Assembly (NCBI GenBank): GCA_951230915.1
Contig: OX579635.1
Span: forward strand, 39,060,001-39,124,000
Source: Antitrichia curtipendula
Taxonomy: Eukaryota; Streptophyta; Bryopsida; Hypnales; Leucodontaceae
Length of the DNA stretch: 64,000 bases
Reading direction: 5' to 3'
Shown: positions 1-10,696 of the stretch, one piece after another
Layout: the number at the start of each line of letters is the position of its first letter
Position numbering within the stretch: the stretch's first letter is position 1
The notes under the pieces: model-generated
Told to the model about the DNA's origin: nothing
The model's database searches: none
Seen by the model: the letters and a program-made list of their open reading frames with translations, nothing else
Program-made: the position numbers and the translations under genes

Positions 1-680
1 TATGAATAAAGTCAAAAGCTTCAAAGTGTTGATTCTAGGTGTATCCAAAGTTGATCATAGGCTCTCATATGTAGAAGTTCTACATTTTAGGCAATAATTT
101 GTACAGGTCATGTTTGACAATTGTTTACAATCAATATTTTGAAGCTAAACTAATTAGCAAGCAATCTTGTGAACATTAGAAAAGTCATTGGAGGTTTTGT
201 TATGATAGTCATTTGCTTTTCTACATACTGCTTGCATGTGACCTATTCCCCTTGAGGACAACATTGATTTTATAAAACTTAAATTAAAATCTTGAATTTT
301 TCAAATTTTTAGATGAAATTCTTTAATATAAAATGAACTGAAATTCTTCATTGTCATTATGACTCTAATTCAATATACACCATTTTTTTGTGCAATTTAA
401 TTTTGTTAGACAAGACATAAGCTCCTATAATCTCAATTTTTGGCATGATTTATTGAAACTTATTTTCAAGACAAAAGAATAGATAAGATTTAGGAGAATA
501 TGGATTTTATTTCAATCAATATCCATGAGCAAAAGTTATGCAATCCTAAATCCAAAATAATTGAGAGGGGGCAATAAAAAAAAACTAAAAATTGTGAAAT
601 TATTATTTTTTCTTCTAATAGATTATATTTTTGTCTACATAAAAATCTTTGGTTCATTCTATTTTGATAAGTGATTAGAA
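1..680. other. AT-rich intergenic DNA
   Basis: I see no gene, splice pattern or clear repeat here, only AT-rich sequence with short homopolymers. Confidence 0.5.
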
Positions 681-750
681 AATATATTTCTTGTAATTTA
701 TTTCTTGTAATTTATTTCTTGTAATTTATTTCTTGTAATTTATTTCTTGT
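681..750. repeat. 14-bp tandem repeat, five copies
   Basis: The unit aatttatttcttgt is repeated five times head to tail; the first copy differs at one base and the other four are identical. Such uniformity points to recent slippage, and it should vary in length between individuals. Confidence 0.9.
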
Positions 751-913
751 ATAGACACAGTCTACAGTACAATTGTTCTTAACTGAAACATGATGCTTAT
801 TATTGGGTAAGGTTACATTCTGCATTGGTTGAAATGAGATGTTTATGTGGTACACTTATGTTCTTAATTGAAATCAGAAATAACATGTACAGTAAAATCT
901 AATGTATATTTAT

Positions 914-1293
914 CAGGGTTGTTACATTGGGCGGTTTTGTATCACTGGACAAGATGGACGGATGGGTGGTCCGAGGGGTCCAGACGGGTGACTGGACAAA
1001 TTTAAGGATTTAGGATTTAGAGCTTTGAATTTGATCATATTCTAAGGTAAATCCACCATGATTTATAATAAATCCAAGTGATTTAAGGTAAACTAAGATA
1101 AGCTTCCATGATTTTAAGGTAAATTCTCATGATTTAAGGTAAGTCAAGTGTCATTAAGATAATTCCACGTTGGATTTTTTACCTTCATAGTAAGTCAATT
1201 ACATGTTGACTACACCGGAAGGATGGCACTTCTATTGGTCGGGCGAATTGGATGGACATGCAAGCAGTCTATCTGTCTAATGTGACAACCTTG
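914..1293. mobile_element. hAT-type MITE, 380 bp, with 8-bp target duplication
   Basis: The left end starts CAGGGTTGTTACATTGGGCG and the right end, read on the other strand, CAAGGTTGTCACATTAGACA. These are 21-bp terminal inverted repeats differing only by transitions. The element is flanked on both sides by the identical octamer atatttat (906-913 and 1294-1301). An 8-bp duplication with CA(G/A)GG termini is the hAT signature. There is no coding capacity, so it would depend on a transposase encoded elsewhere. The interior repeats short blocks such as 'tttaaggtaa'. Confidence 0.85.
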
Positions 1294-1302
1294 ATATTTA
1301 TC

Positions 1303-1539
1303 ATTGAATTCATTCAAGTTCTCATAATAAAAGCTTCCATACTTTAAAAAATAAATCAAAAAATAAATATAGGTTTAAAAAAGAGATAAAAAAGAGATGT
1401 TTTCTTGTATCAGTTGTATGGTGTGTTTAGTTGTGTGATTGTTTTCAAACTCCAACATGATAGTGACAAGACCTAAATTGTTTATCGTTTTAAATTCTTT
1501 AAATTCTTTAAATTCTCATGAAAATTAATGACAACTATT
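1303..1539. other. AT-rich spacer
   Basis: Nothing recognisable beyond short repeated 'aaattcttt' blocks near 1495-1515. Confidence 0.4.
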
Positions 1540-2006
1540 ATAGGGCTACAACTCTAATTGCAACGTCAACTCTATTTTCAATGTCAAGAAAAAAGGAAAA
1601 GGTTCCAAAGAAGCGAAAGATTGAAAGAAATCCCTCTTTTTTTGCCAAATAGAAAAATTAGGAAGAGAAAGGAAAAGGTTCCGATAAAGTATTTTTTTAA
1701 TTATTTTATTTTTGAAATAGAAAATATAGTAAAAAAAAGATTTTTTTATTAAAAAAATCCTTTCTTCTATTTTTGAAATAGGAAAAATAGGAAGAAGAAG
1801 GAAAAAAATGCTTGTTATATATATTTTTAATTGGGTATTAAGAAAATTCAAGGAACACATTAATTGGAAATTTGGCCTTAGAATCCGGCCTCACTACTTT
1901 ACATTATCTAAGGCCAAAGTGGTGAGTTGGGACCGAATTGAGGGCCAAATTATAGGCAAATCGGGTTAGCCTTCCATCTTGCCCCAGAAAGTGTATAAAC
2001 TGGCCC
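1540..2006 (+). mobile_element. Fragment of the PIF/Harbinger-like element (right part)
   Basis: This stretch matches the right 500-600 bp of the element at 41824-43914: the same poly-purine 'aataggaaga...' block, then 'acattaat', 'cggcctcac(t/c)actttacat', 'tctaaggccaaagtggtga', ending in 'gtgtataaactggccc'. The terminal GTATAAAC(C/T)(T/G)GCCC is the shared right end. I find no left end, so this copy is truncated. Open reading frames on both strands here are low-complexity and not genes. Confidence 0.6.
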
Positions 2007-2434
2007 TATAAATGTTTCAAGTATTTCTATGGGATATAGAGGCCTGCAATGCACAATTCTTCTCCTATGACAAGTTCGTATGCTCCAAACTACAATCAAA
2101 ACGTATGAACAAGTATAATGCACACAACCAAGTCCACATGGATGTCACAACTTGGCTTATCCACTAACCTCTATTCTCATTTGAGTCTACATTGTCATAC
2201 AAAAAGCACAACAATCAAAAGCACTGATATAGAGAGTGAGATAACTCACAAGTACAACAACTTGATGGGGTTGCAAGACTTCTACTAATAGACCAAATCC
2301 AAGTCCCTTCTTCCCTGCTCCAACCTGATCATGTACTAGTTGGTCCACTGAAATAGAATGTCATCACTTTAAGAAAATATGGCATAACTTCTCATATTAT
2401 ACTATGCTTTTGTAACAATTCACTAAGCTTGCTT
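2007..2434. other. Intergenic DNA
   Basis: Ordinary base composition, no convincing reading frame or repeat. Confidence 0.4.
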
Positions 2435-2580
2435 CAGGTTTGTCACATTGGACGGACTGCCAGCTTACCCATCCGTTTAATTCGCCCGTCCGGTAGAGGT
2501 CTTTGTCTATTTGGTGTAGTCAAAAGGCAATTGATTTTTTGACAAGGTAAATAATGCAAATGTGGATTTACCTTAGCCAT
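2435..2580. mobile_element. Partial relative of the 914-1293 hAT MITE
   Basis: The sequence begins CAGGTTTGTCACATTGGACG and aligns over about 140 bp with the reverse complement of the right half of the 914-1293 element, including 'aattcgcccg' and 'ggtgtagtca'. No partner terminus or matching target duplication was found. It is a solo end or the edge of a longer, decayed hAT element. Confidence 0.55.
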
Positions 2581-2589
2581 CTAGCTGCC

Positions 2590-2830
2590 AACGCAAGTTT
2601 AGACATGGACTCAAGCAGATTGAGGCGCGGACTTAGAAAAAGTGGGGATGTAAAATATGCAGAGGCACGGACGTAGAATAGGGCATGGGCGTAAGTTGGA
2701 CAAGGTATAGACATAGGTAGTAGGCATGGACACTAGTGGATTGAGTACGAATTTAGTAGTTGAGCATGAACGCCTTTCGATCCAGGCGCCAATGTCCATG
2801 TTTGGAACAGTTCATGCCCAGACACAAAAA
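2590..2830 (-). repeat. Degenerate minisatellite, 'gcgtccatgccc...' family
   Basis: Short blocks such as 'ggcatggac', 'ggcacggacgtag' and 'ggcgcggacttag' recur every 20-30 bp. Read on the minus strand they match the blocks at 6250-6830. It adjoins the hAT-like end at 2435, so it may be internal repeat DNA of that element. Short open frames across it are repeat artefacts. Confidence 0.5.
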
Positions 2831-4072
2831 CATCCCTATCCATACCTTGATGTTTCTACAACATGCCCACTTGTTTGCTACAACTTCCTACCCATATGCC
2901 TCCGCATCTTGGGTGCAGTAAAATGAAACAAAATAGTAATAAGGATTTAGAGAACTAAGACTACAATATCAAGGTCTAGGTCAACTAGGACCAACGTGGA
3001 GTTGAATTGCCTCTAGGGGATGTCTCTAAGTGTTTGTCTTCTAAGAGGCCTAGAGTTCAATTTTCAATGGCATCATCTCCTTTATAGAGGATGTCACCCC
3101 ATTTGCTGGGTTGTAGCTTGGTCATGGTAGCCAACCATCAAAATAAATTCTTAAAAAAGTGGCCCGTGACTTCTACCTTGTATGCAACCTAGAAGATTAT
3201 TCGATTATTAAAGCCTAGGGGATGGACTATGTAGGTTTTAATAAGACCAACTTGGACTTCCAAGCAGGTCATTGTCCAAACCCTTAAAGCACATCCTCCA
3301 ATCTCTAATAAGCAAATGCTCTTCATTAATCATATACAAAGAGGTGGTAGCTCATCGTTTTGTAATTTTGCGTAGTGTCTTTATGCCCACTTGCACTTTG
3401 TAGGCCCATTGTGACTTCTTGATTTACATTATTGTTTTTGGATGTATAATTCATGCTATTTTTGCTTATTCATTTTCAATATAACATTCCATCTTACACA
3501 AAAGGATGAAACACACATAGATCATCACCTTCTACATGGTGAGAGAATTAATAAACATAATAATTGTCTGTAGACAATAGCGTTTTGAATATATATTCAA
3601 AGGATTTTATTTAGATAGATGTTTCACGTTTGACAAATGCCAAATATACATTATCCTACTTGAGGATAATAGGTGAACAACCCTTGCCTTCAACCTAACT
3701 ATCTTAAACAAATATGCAAAACATTTAAGCAAGAAACTATAAACTATTATCTTTAATAACAACATTGGGGCATAACCCAATTGTACGGTGCCATACTCAA
3801 AGTATCAAGAACATCTAGGATTGTTGTTCTTTCTCATGAATCTTTCTTTTGAAGACTCTCCAATTTCACTCGGAGGTTTGCAAATTGCATGGTCGCCTAC
3901 ATGTCATCTTTGTGAAAATAACTTGGATCTCATTCTTTTCTCCAAATATAAAAAACTATCCACCCTTATGATGAATATGAAATACATATATATTTTTGTT
4001 CTGATTCTTTGCACTTGTGTTCTTTGCAATTTATCATTTTATAGATGTTTTAATATGGGTCTTGAATTAAAT
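2831..4072. other. Intergenic DNA
   Basis: No gene that I can support. A 140-codon open frame at 3788-4210 runs from unique sequence into the left end of the TTAA element at 4073 and has no recognisable motif. Confidence 0.4.
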
Positions 4073-4646
4073 TTAGCCCTAAATGCCCTAGGCCATATTT
4101 TTTATAAAAAACACTCAAAAACTACCACTTTTTCTGCGTTCACCGAAGAAAACCAATTTTTATTTCTGTTATCTAACCATAAAATCATATACTTAACTTG
4201 TCTAAGATGATGTAGTGAAAATTTCATCAAATTTGACCGTACATATTAGAAGATATTAGTATTCAAAGTTGAACAAAAAATTTGTTTTCAAGAAGATGCT
4301 TAGATTGCCCAAAAAACAAGATTGTCCATAACTTTCTTATCCTAGTCCAAATAGAACAAATCAAAGCTTCACATGTAGACAAAAATATAATCTTTGACGA
4401 AAAAATTAAAAATCCAACTTTTTGTGATTTTGAGGGGGTTGCCCCTCAAGTTGCCTTTTGGATTCATGGTGGCATAGATTTTGTTTTTGAGCACTGATTG
4501 AAATAAAAATTATATTTCCATAAAGATAACATAATTTTCTATCTTCAAAAAAAGTTTTAGAAAATCTTGTCAAAAATTGAGATCACATGAGTCTATCCGA
4601 AATCCCAAGAGTTCTCCGCAGGGAGTTTTGGGACTTTAGGAGTTAA
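4073..4646. mobile_element. TTAA-type (piggyBac-like) MITE, about 570 bp
   Basis: The left end reads 'ttagccctaaatgcc' (a one-base decay of TTAA+CCCCTAAATGCC) and the right end 'ggactttaggagttaa', that is TTAACTCCTAAAGTCC on the other strand. The interior closely matches 31936-32886 and 35692-36264 (shared 'aagatgcttagattgccc' block). It is the same size class as 35692-36264. There is no transposase. Confidence 0.7.
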
Positions 4647-4728
4647 TCTGAGCTTGGTTTTAGATACAATTTATGGCTCCGTTCAAAAAAATAAAATATA
4701 TAATGTTGCCATGTTGGAAGGTTCTAAA

Positions 4729-5960
4729 GTTTTGAAATTGGGAGACAAGCTTATAGGTCCCTTAACCCCTAAAGTTCCGTAACTATGTTTTCATTGAAAA
4801 CGCTCAAGAACTGCCATTTTTAGTACAAGTACCAAATTTTGATTAAAACTTTTTTTTTACTCATGTAACCATAGGATCTTGTAGTATGCTGACTTGAGAA
4901 TATGTGGTAAAAATTTCAGAAATTTCCACCACGTGGCTAGCAAGATATAAGCATTCAAAATCACTGAAATTGTTTTTTTGACCCTGCGAAAAACAGGGCA
5001 GCTGCACTTCACAAGCTCAGATTTTTATGAAAAATGTCCAAAATGGTGGACAGGTGCTTCTTTGGATTCTTTTTCCTAGACATGTTGGCTACATGCTTGA
5101 AAAATTTCACATCATTTGGAATTGTACAACATATAGGAAAATTATAGTAAGTAGAATGAAGTAGAGAATGATTCAAAATACTAAATTGTTAAGAATTTAG
5201 GTATGAAATTGAAAAATGCCAATCCCAATGGTTGAAATGTTGTGTTAAACAATCTACATCCTATGATTTTATTTTTTTCAAAAAATATTGAAAATTGACT
5301 TAAATGAAGGACTTCAAAGTTTATTTTAGAGTAGAGATTCTAAAACTGCCCGCAAACTAAAACTCCTCATAACTTTTGACTCATTGGTCAAAATGGGATG
5401 ATTAAAAGCTTTCCATGTATATATACCTCTAGCAAATCAATTTCAAATTTTTGTTTCTGAAAAAAGTGATTTTTTCTGATCTGCCCGGACTGCCCGGCCG
5501 AGAAAAAAAGTAACATATTAGGCCATAACTTTTGACTCGTATTTCCAAATGTCATGAAATTTAGTGCATCTGAAAGATACTCCTTGTGCACAACTTCCAT
5601 TAAAATTTCAGCCAAAAATATGAAAATCTCCAGTCACTGATACATGCCCAAATTTTTTATAATGCCCAAAAACGCATGTTGGTCCTTTAGGGGTTAAGAT
5701 AGAAAAAAATAGAGAGTAGTAGAAGAGCTTCTAATGGATCCCATTTCTTTTTTTCACCCGGTGCATCCATTTAATTTATAAAGGTTTGAAATTGGGAGAC
5801 AAGCTTATGGATCCCTTGAGATGGAAAAAAATAGAGAGTGGTAGAAGAGCTTCTAATAGATCCCATTTCTTTTTTTCACCCGGTGCATCCATTTTATTTC
5901 CAAAGGTTTGAAATTAGGAGACAAGCTTATGGTCCCTTGAGATGAAAAAAAATAGAGCCA
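4729..5960. repeat. 122-bp tandem repeat, 2.5 units, unit 1 split by a transposon
   Basis: Units begin at 4729, 5783 and 5905 with 'gtttgaaatt(g/a)ggagacaagc' and run through 'gagcttctaat(a/g)gatcccattt' and 'cacccggtgcatccattt'. Unit 1 is interrupted by the 936-bp TTAA element at 4762-5697. At the same place units 2 and 3 read 'cccTTGAgat', while unit 1 reads 'cccTTAA[element]TTAAgat'. The sister units therefore show the empty target site. Unit 3 is cut off near 5960. Confidence 0.85.
4762..5697. mobile_element. TTAA-type (piggyBac-like) MITE with provable TTAA target
   Basis: TTAA flanks each side (4762-4765, 5694-5697). Ends are CCCCTAAAGTTCC and, on the other strand, CCCCTAAAGGACCAAC. 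Comparison with the adjacent tandem units shows TTAA to be duplicated target, not element sequence, which is the piggyBac signature. The interior matches 55929-56889 and the element at about 7.7-10.3 kb. It has no coding capacity. Confidence 0.8.
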
Positions 5961-6249
5961 CCTGGTGGCAACATTGATCTTGGCAAGTGCTAAAGAGGAG
6001 AGAGCACAATGTAATTCATTCAAAGCCAAGGAACTAGAACTTGGCATTGAACTAATTGGAAGTGGAAGTACGTAAAACTTTGGATTTGGGTGGTTTATGT
6101 TCTAAGCATGGGGAGAAGTATGAGTCCAACACATTCAAACTTTCAAAGTGAGCCCCTAATCCCCCTATTTTGAATAGGAGGAGGAATCCCATGTCCAATT
6201 GCCGAGGTCAAAGCCTCAAGGAGAGAAGGGGTCGGGATTGTTGGTCTGT
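5961..6249. other. Spacer
   Basis: No recognisable feature; short open frames extend in from the tandem repeat. Confidence 0.35.
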
Positions 6250-6830
6250 TGTTTGCTTGTATTTGTGCCCTTAGTGTTCGCACCTGACTTGAGTCCACAC
6301 CCCAACATTTGTGGCCGACTTAAGTCCGTGCTTGAGCGTCTGCACTCAACTTGAATCCATGCACTCATGTCCATGCCTTAGCGTCCACACACACACACAC
6401 ACACCCCAGCCAAAGGGGTGAAACAACTGTTTTCTAGACCCTTCCGTCAATGACTTGGAATTAGCGCGCAATTTTCCAAAAGCCAGGAGGCTTCATTAAA
6501 TTCTTACAAGGTCAAACGTCTCCAAAGTAGCTCGATCCATCCGATAAGTGGCCTGATCCGCCTAATAGCTCATGCTTGGGTTTTTTCCCAAACTCCTCAA
6601 ACTTGCACTCTTGCAGAGGTGCTTTCTTGCCCTTGCGTCCACACCCTTGAGTCCATGCCCAAAGCATGCATCCACGCATTTGAGTCTATGCAAAGGCCTT
6701 GCATCTACGCCCTTGAGTTCATGCTTGGACAACCAACTAGAACCTGCACTTTCTTCCCCTTGCGTCCGTGCCCTTACTTGCGCGCGCAAACATTAAATAT
6801 ACACCCTTGCATTTGCACCCATACACATTA
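6250..6830 (+). repeat. Degenerate minisatellite, opposite orientation to 2590-2830
   Basis: Blocks such as 'cgtccacacccttgagtcca', 'tgccc' and 'tgagtc(c/t)atgc' recur every 22-30 bp with heavy divergence, split near 6420-6600 by unique sequence. It includes a CA dinucleotide run at 6386-6404. Open frames on both strands arise from the repeat and are not genes. Confidence 0.6.
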
Positions 6831-6893
6831 GATATGCAATGAATTTTGAAACTTAGGGGGAATGTAGATTCAACTTGGCATAGGATACTTTCA

Positions 6894-7056
6894 CTACAAG
6901 AGAAAGGGGTGTTTTAAGTATAGTCCTAGAGATAACATTTTAAGTGATGACCTTTTTAGAAGATTTTCAGTAAGAATTTACAAGATATTTGTGTCTTTTT
7001 AGTAAAATTCTACTAAAAAGACACAAATATCTTATAAGTTCTTACTGAAAATCTTC
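6894..7056. repeat. CACTA-like end followed by a near-perfect 46-bp hairpin
   Basis: CACTACAAGAGAAAGGGGTG at 6894 looks like a CACTA terminus. The arm 6959-7004 is the reverse complement of 7011-7056 at 44 of 46 positions, with the 6-nt loop aaattc. No matching right terminus was found. The stem could fold as RNA into a small-RNA precursor if transcribed, which is inference. Confidence 0.8.
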
Positions 7057-7700
7057 CCAAGTTGCACCTTAGAACCACCAAGTTAGATCCATAATTTGAA
7101 TTCTGGCTTTGAAAATGCTAGAGTTGGATACCCTACAATAATGTTAAAGCTTGCAATCATTATAATGTCTTCACCAAGATATCCATCCACCCTAAATGAA
7201 CAGAAAATACCTCCTTTTCATCTATATTGAATTAGTGAGAACCAGTTGCTACTGGAGCCTAGCATTTCATCCATGTACCCCATTTTTTCCATGGTATTTT
7301 ATATGTATTAGTTACATAATTTTTTGGTTTTAAATCATACCCTATATAATTTATAACCATGTTTCTGCATTTTCAAGCAGTATATATTACATGTACTTCT
7401 TTTCTAAAATTGATCCAGATTGAATATATTAGACCCTAATTTTTATTGCACGTTGTTTCTGCGATTTTTGCCAATGCCTCCTCTCTCCCCCCCCCCTCCC
7501 CAAGACTTTATCCCTCCTCCAAAGTGGAATGGTCCAAGTTGGTTAATTCCAAAGTGAAATTGATGTTTCCATGCCCCAAATTGCTTCAAAGTACTCAAAT
7601 CCAGAGGAAGGCTAAAGTTTTCATTTATATTTGTTCATTAACAAATTCAACCATAAGATCCTTTTATTAACTTTTTAGAATACATCCTCTTAAAATTTCA
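7057..7700. other. Intergenic DNA with poly-pyrimidine run
   Basis: No gene supported. A C/T run lies at 7481-7502, and the open frame at 7446-7670 crosses it without protein-like composition. Confidence 0.4.
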
Positions 7701-10278
7701 GAATAAAAAACCTTACCAATTGCAAGATCATGTTAGTTAAATTTCAAAAAGAAGTATTTTCAACTCTTCCCTAAATGGTTAGGTTTCATATTTCAAACTT
7801 TTTACACAAAAATGTGTAGATCCTACAACTTATTACTCTCTATAATATGTTGAAGAAATAAGTTGAGAATACATATAAAGAATTTCAACAAAAAAAAATT
7901 AATATTCTTGTTTGGAAAAAATACCACGTTGAAAAAAGAGAATGATTTAAAAAACTAAATTGTCAAGAATTTAGTCATGGAATTGAAAAATGTCAATCCC
8001 AATGGTTATAAAGTTCCATCTTATGATAAACAATCTACATGTAATGCTTTTATTTTTTTCAAAAATATTAAAAATTGAGTGAAATAAAGGATTTCAAAGT
8101 TTATTTTAGAAAAGAGATTTTATAACTACTTGCAAACTAAGAGTACTCATAACTTCATCTTGTTAATAAAAATGAATTGATTCAAATCTTTCCATATATA
8201 TATATATAAATCTAGGAAACCAAATTCAAATTTTCGTTTTTTTTTGAAAAGATGTTTTTTTAGTTTCCCAAGTTGCCCCCAAGCAACAAAAATTACACTT
8301 CAAGGTGATTGTAAGAAACACTTGTACTACTTGCATACTAATATATTTCTTTAACATAACTTTGAATTTTGGATCTAATTAACTCAAGATTTACACATAA
8401 GATATTTATGTCTATTATACATCTTGTCTATTTTTTTTTTTAAATTTCAAAATTTTTTTATTGTCTAAAAATAGCCTCCAATTTTATGTCAAACTTGCTA
8501 ACACTATAAGAAAAGCACGTTTTGGGTGGCGTTTAGCAACAAACGTGTCGTGTTTTTTCAAACGTCAAATGTTCCAAAAAACATGTATGTGTTTTGCAGA
8601 AAATGCGACCATGTCACTGTGGACGGCTATATTGGTGACAATGTCAACTGCGACATGACCATGTTTTTATAAAACGTCGCATACAACATAAACTGACACG
8701 TCAGCAAGTAGATTTAGAGAAGGGCATCCACGTGGCATATTTTAGAAAAAAAAAATGGATGGATGGACGTCAAGCTGGACGTCGAGTTGGACGTTTCAAA
8801 CAATGTAGGCTAATTATTCCATATTGTTTGTCTTATAAAAGACAAATTTTTTAGCAAAGGGCAGCCACGTGGCATATTTTGGAAAAAACAGAAATGATGG
8901 ATGGATGGACGTCGGGTTAGACGTCTGAAATAACGTGTTGGATGTTGGATTGGACGTCTCAAACAACATTGGCTATTTATCCCATATCGTTTGTCACACC
9001 ATGGACAAAGAATGGGTATAAATATGACCCTTAAAATGTTCATTTTAATGTAATTTTTCCATCAAAATAAAATTGATGGTAAATGGTAAGTTTTTTACTT
9101 CTTGGTGGATTCTACAAAAAAAAAATTTGTTTACTTTTATTTTTTAATTTATGTTAACTAATTATTTTTTGGAAAAATGGATTGGATGAAAAAAACGGGA
9201 TGGATGAAAAAATAGTCTGGATAAAAAACGTCAGATTCTCTGACCTCCATGTCATCTACCATGCCAGACACGATCAAGTTAAAAAGTTTTTTGAAGGGTC
9301 CACGTCATGGCACACATCACCAACGCCTTGGATGAAAAAGTGAACCATATGGCCCTGCCCGCCCTTGAGCCACTCACGTGGAGCTGACCTGTCTTCCAGG
9401 TGCCCTCTTTTGGTGACTCTCCAAGACCCCATTTTGTAGGACGTCACAAAAAAACAAGTAGAAATCGGTCGCGTTTTTTCAAATTTTATGACGTTTTTTG
9501 GCCGTTAGTTATAACGGATTTTAGGTGACATCAACGCTGAATATGTGCGCATCAAAGAAAACACGTGGTTGCGTTTTTTGTGATGTTTAAAAAACATCGA
9601 TTTCTTATAGTGATAATTTAGAACTATTTAGTACCCAAAAAAACAAATTTGGAGTTGAAATTTAGAGGAGGTAGTCTTCTAATATATTTATATCTATTAT
9701 CCAAAAAAATCCTAAAAACAATTAATTTTATGTGGTGTGGAAGTCCACAAATTGAGCTTCTTTTTGCTTGCATTTTGTAGCACATAAAATATTATTTTGC
9801 TTGATTTTTGGTGAATGACCATCTCTATAGAGTTGTTACAATTGGAATTAAATTTTTTTTTTCCTATTTTTAACTAATTAAAACATCAAAATATCTATTT
9901 TTTTGAGATTTGGCACTTTTCTAGTTCTCCTACTCAAAGAATTTTGCTATGCTTTTCCTTCCTAGGATATCTTCAAATTAAAGGTGTATACATTTTTTTT
10001 ATTTTTCAAATTTTTTATAAACTGTTTTTCTAATTTTAAAGCACTCTAAAAAAAAATCAGCAATACTCTTAAAAACACAACAATTAGTATAGGTGTTTTT
10101 TGCAATCATCCATCATATAATAACTTCTTAACCATATAGTCAAAAAATGTGAAAATTGTTGCACCTTAAAGCTACTCCTTGACCATATATTGGGTGAAAA
10201 GAAAAACTCTAATCATAGTGAGCTACACAAAATTGCTATGTTGCCAAAAAATGCATTGTTTAGTCCTTTAGGGGTTAA
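7700..10278. mobile_element. TTAA-type element (left end unclear), split by CACTA-like insert
   Basis: The right end 'agtcctttaggggttaa' at 10262-10278 is the family terminus. Sequence at about 7900-8300 ('gaatgattt...actaaattgt', 'aatcccaatggtt', 'aacaatctaca') matches the interiors of 4762-5697 and 55929-56889. The two halves are separated by the CACTA-like element 8502-9612. I could not place a clean left TTAA end, so the start is approximate. Confidence 0.5.
8502..9612. mobile_element. CACTA-like non-autonomous element, 1.1 kb
   Basis: The left end is CACTATAAGAAAAGCACG and the right end, on the other strand, CACTATAAGAAATCGATG. The interior has two direct copies of a roughly 140-bp block (starting near 8714 and 8852) with 'cacgtggcatatttt', repeated 'ggacgtc' words and 'attgtttgtc'. 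The flanking triplets (taa, ata) are not identical, so the 3-bp duplication has decayed or shifted. No transposase is present. It interrupts a TTAA-type element and so is the younger of the two. Confidence 0.7.
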
Positions 10279-10562
10279 CAATGTTGTATTGGACTCGATG
10301 GAACACTGGCTTTTTCCAAGAGGTCTCTCTAAAGTAGTCCGCTTTTAAAGCAACACTTTAAGAGCTGATTGCCTTTTGGGGGGAAGCTAAGCTCCTCAAA
10401 ACAATTCTTAGTAAATTTTAGTAGGAAGAATGGTAGAATTGGCATTTTACCCAAGTTGTTTTGTATTTTTTGGACCTTTGTGGAATTAGTTATGAATTTT
10501 CAAAGATTTCTATAGTAGGCCCCTATTTGATTTTTTTTATGAAACCAACGAAATAGAGCCTT

Positions 10563-10653
10563 GGCTTACTTATAGACGACATGTCATTGGCCTTGCTTTT
10601 GATGGTCCAATTCTTGTGGCTTACTTATAGACAACATGTCACTAGCCTTGATT
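10563..10653 (+). repeat. 55-bp direct duplication at the LINE insertion site
   Basis: 'ggcttacttatagac(g/a)acatgtca' occurs at 10563 and again at 10618, each followed by 'gccttg'. The second copy borders the LINE, and a related 'gacaagtcaatagccttgat' lies at its other side (17949-17969). Confidence 0.7.
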
Positions 10654-10696
10654 GCGCTACCCCATATGAGTTTAGATCCAAAGTCTAGGGAAACAC

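Noticed and set aside
1546..1860. 104-codon minus-strand frame
   Set aside because: It covers the poly-purine part of the PIF/Harbinger fragment and is low complexity.
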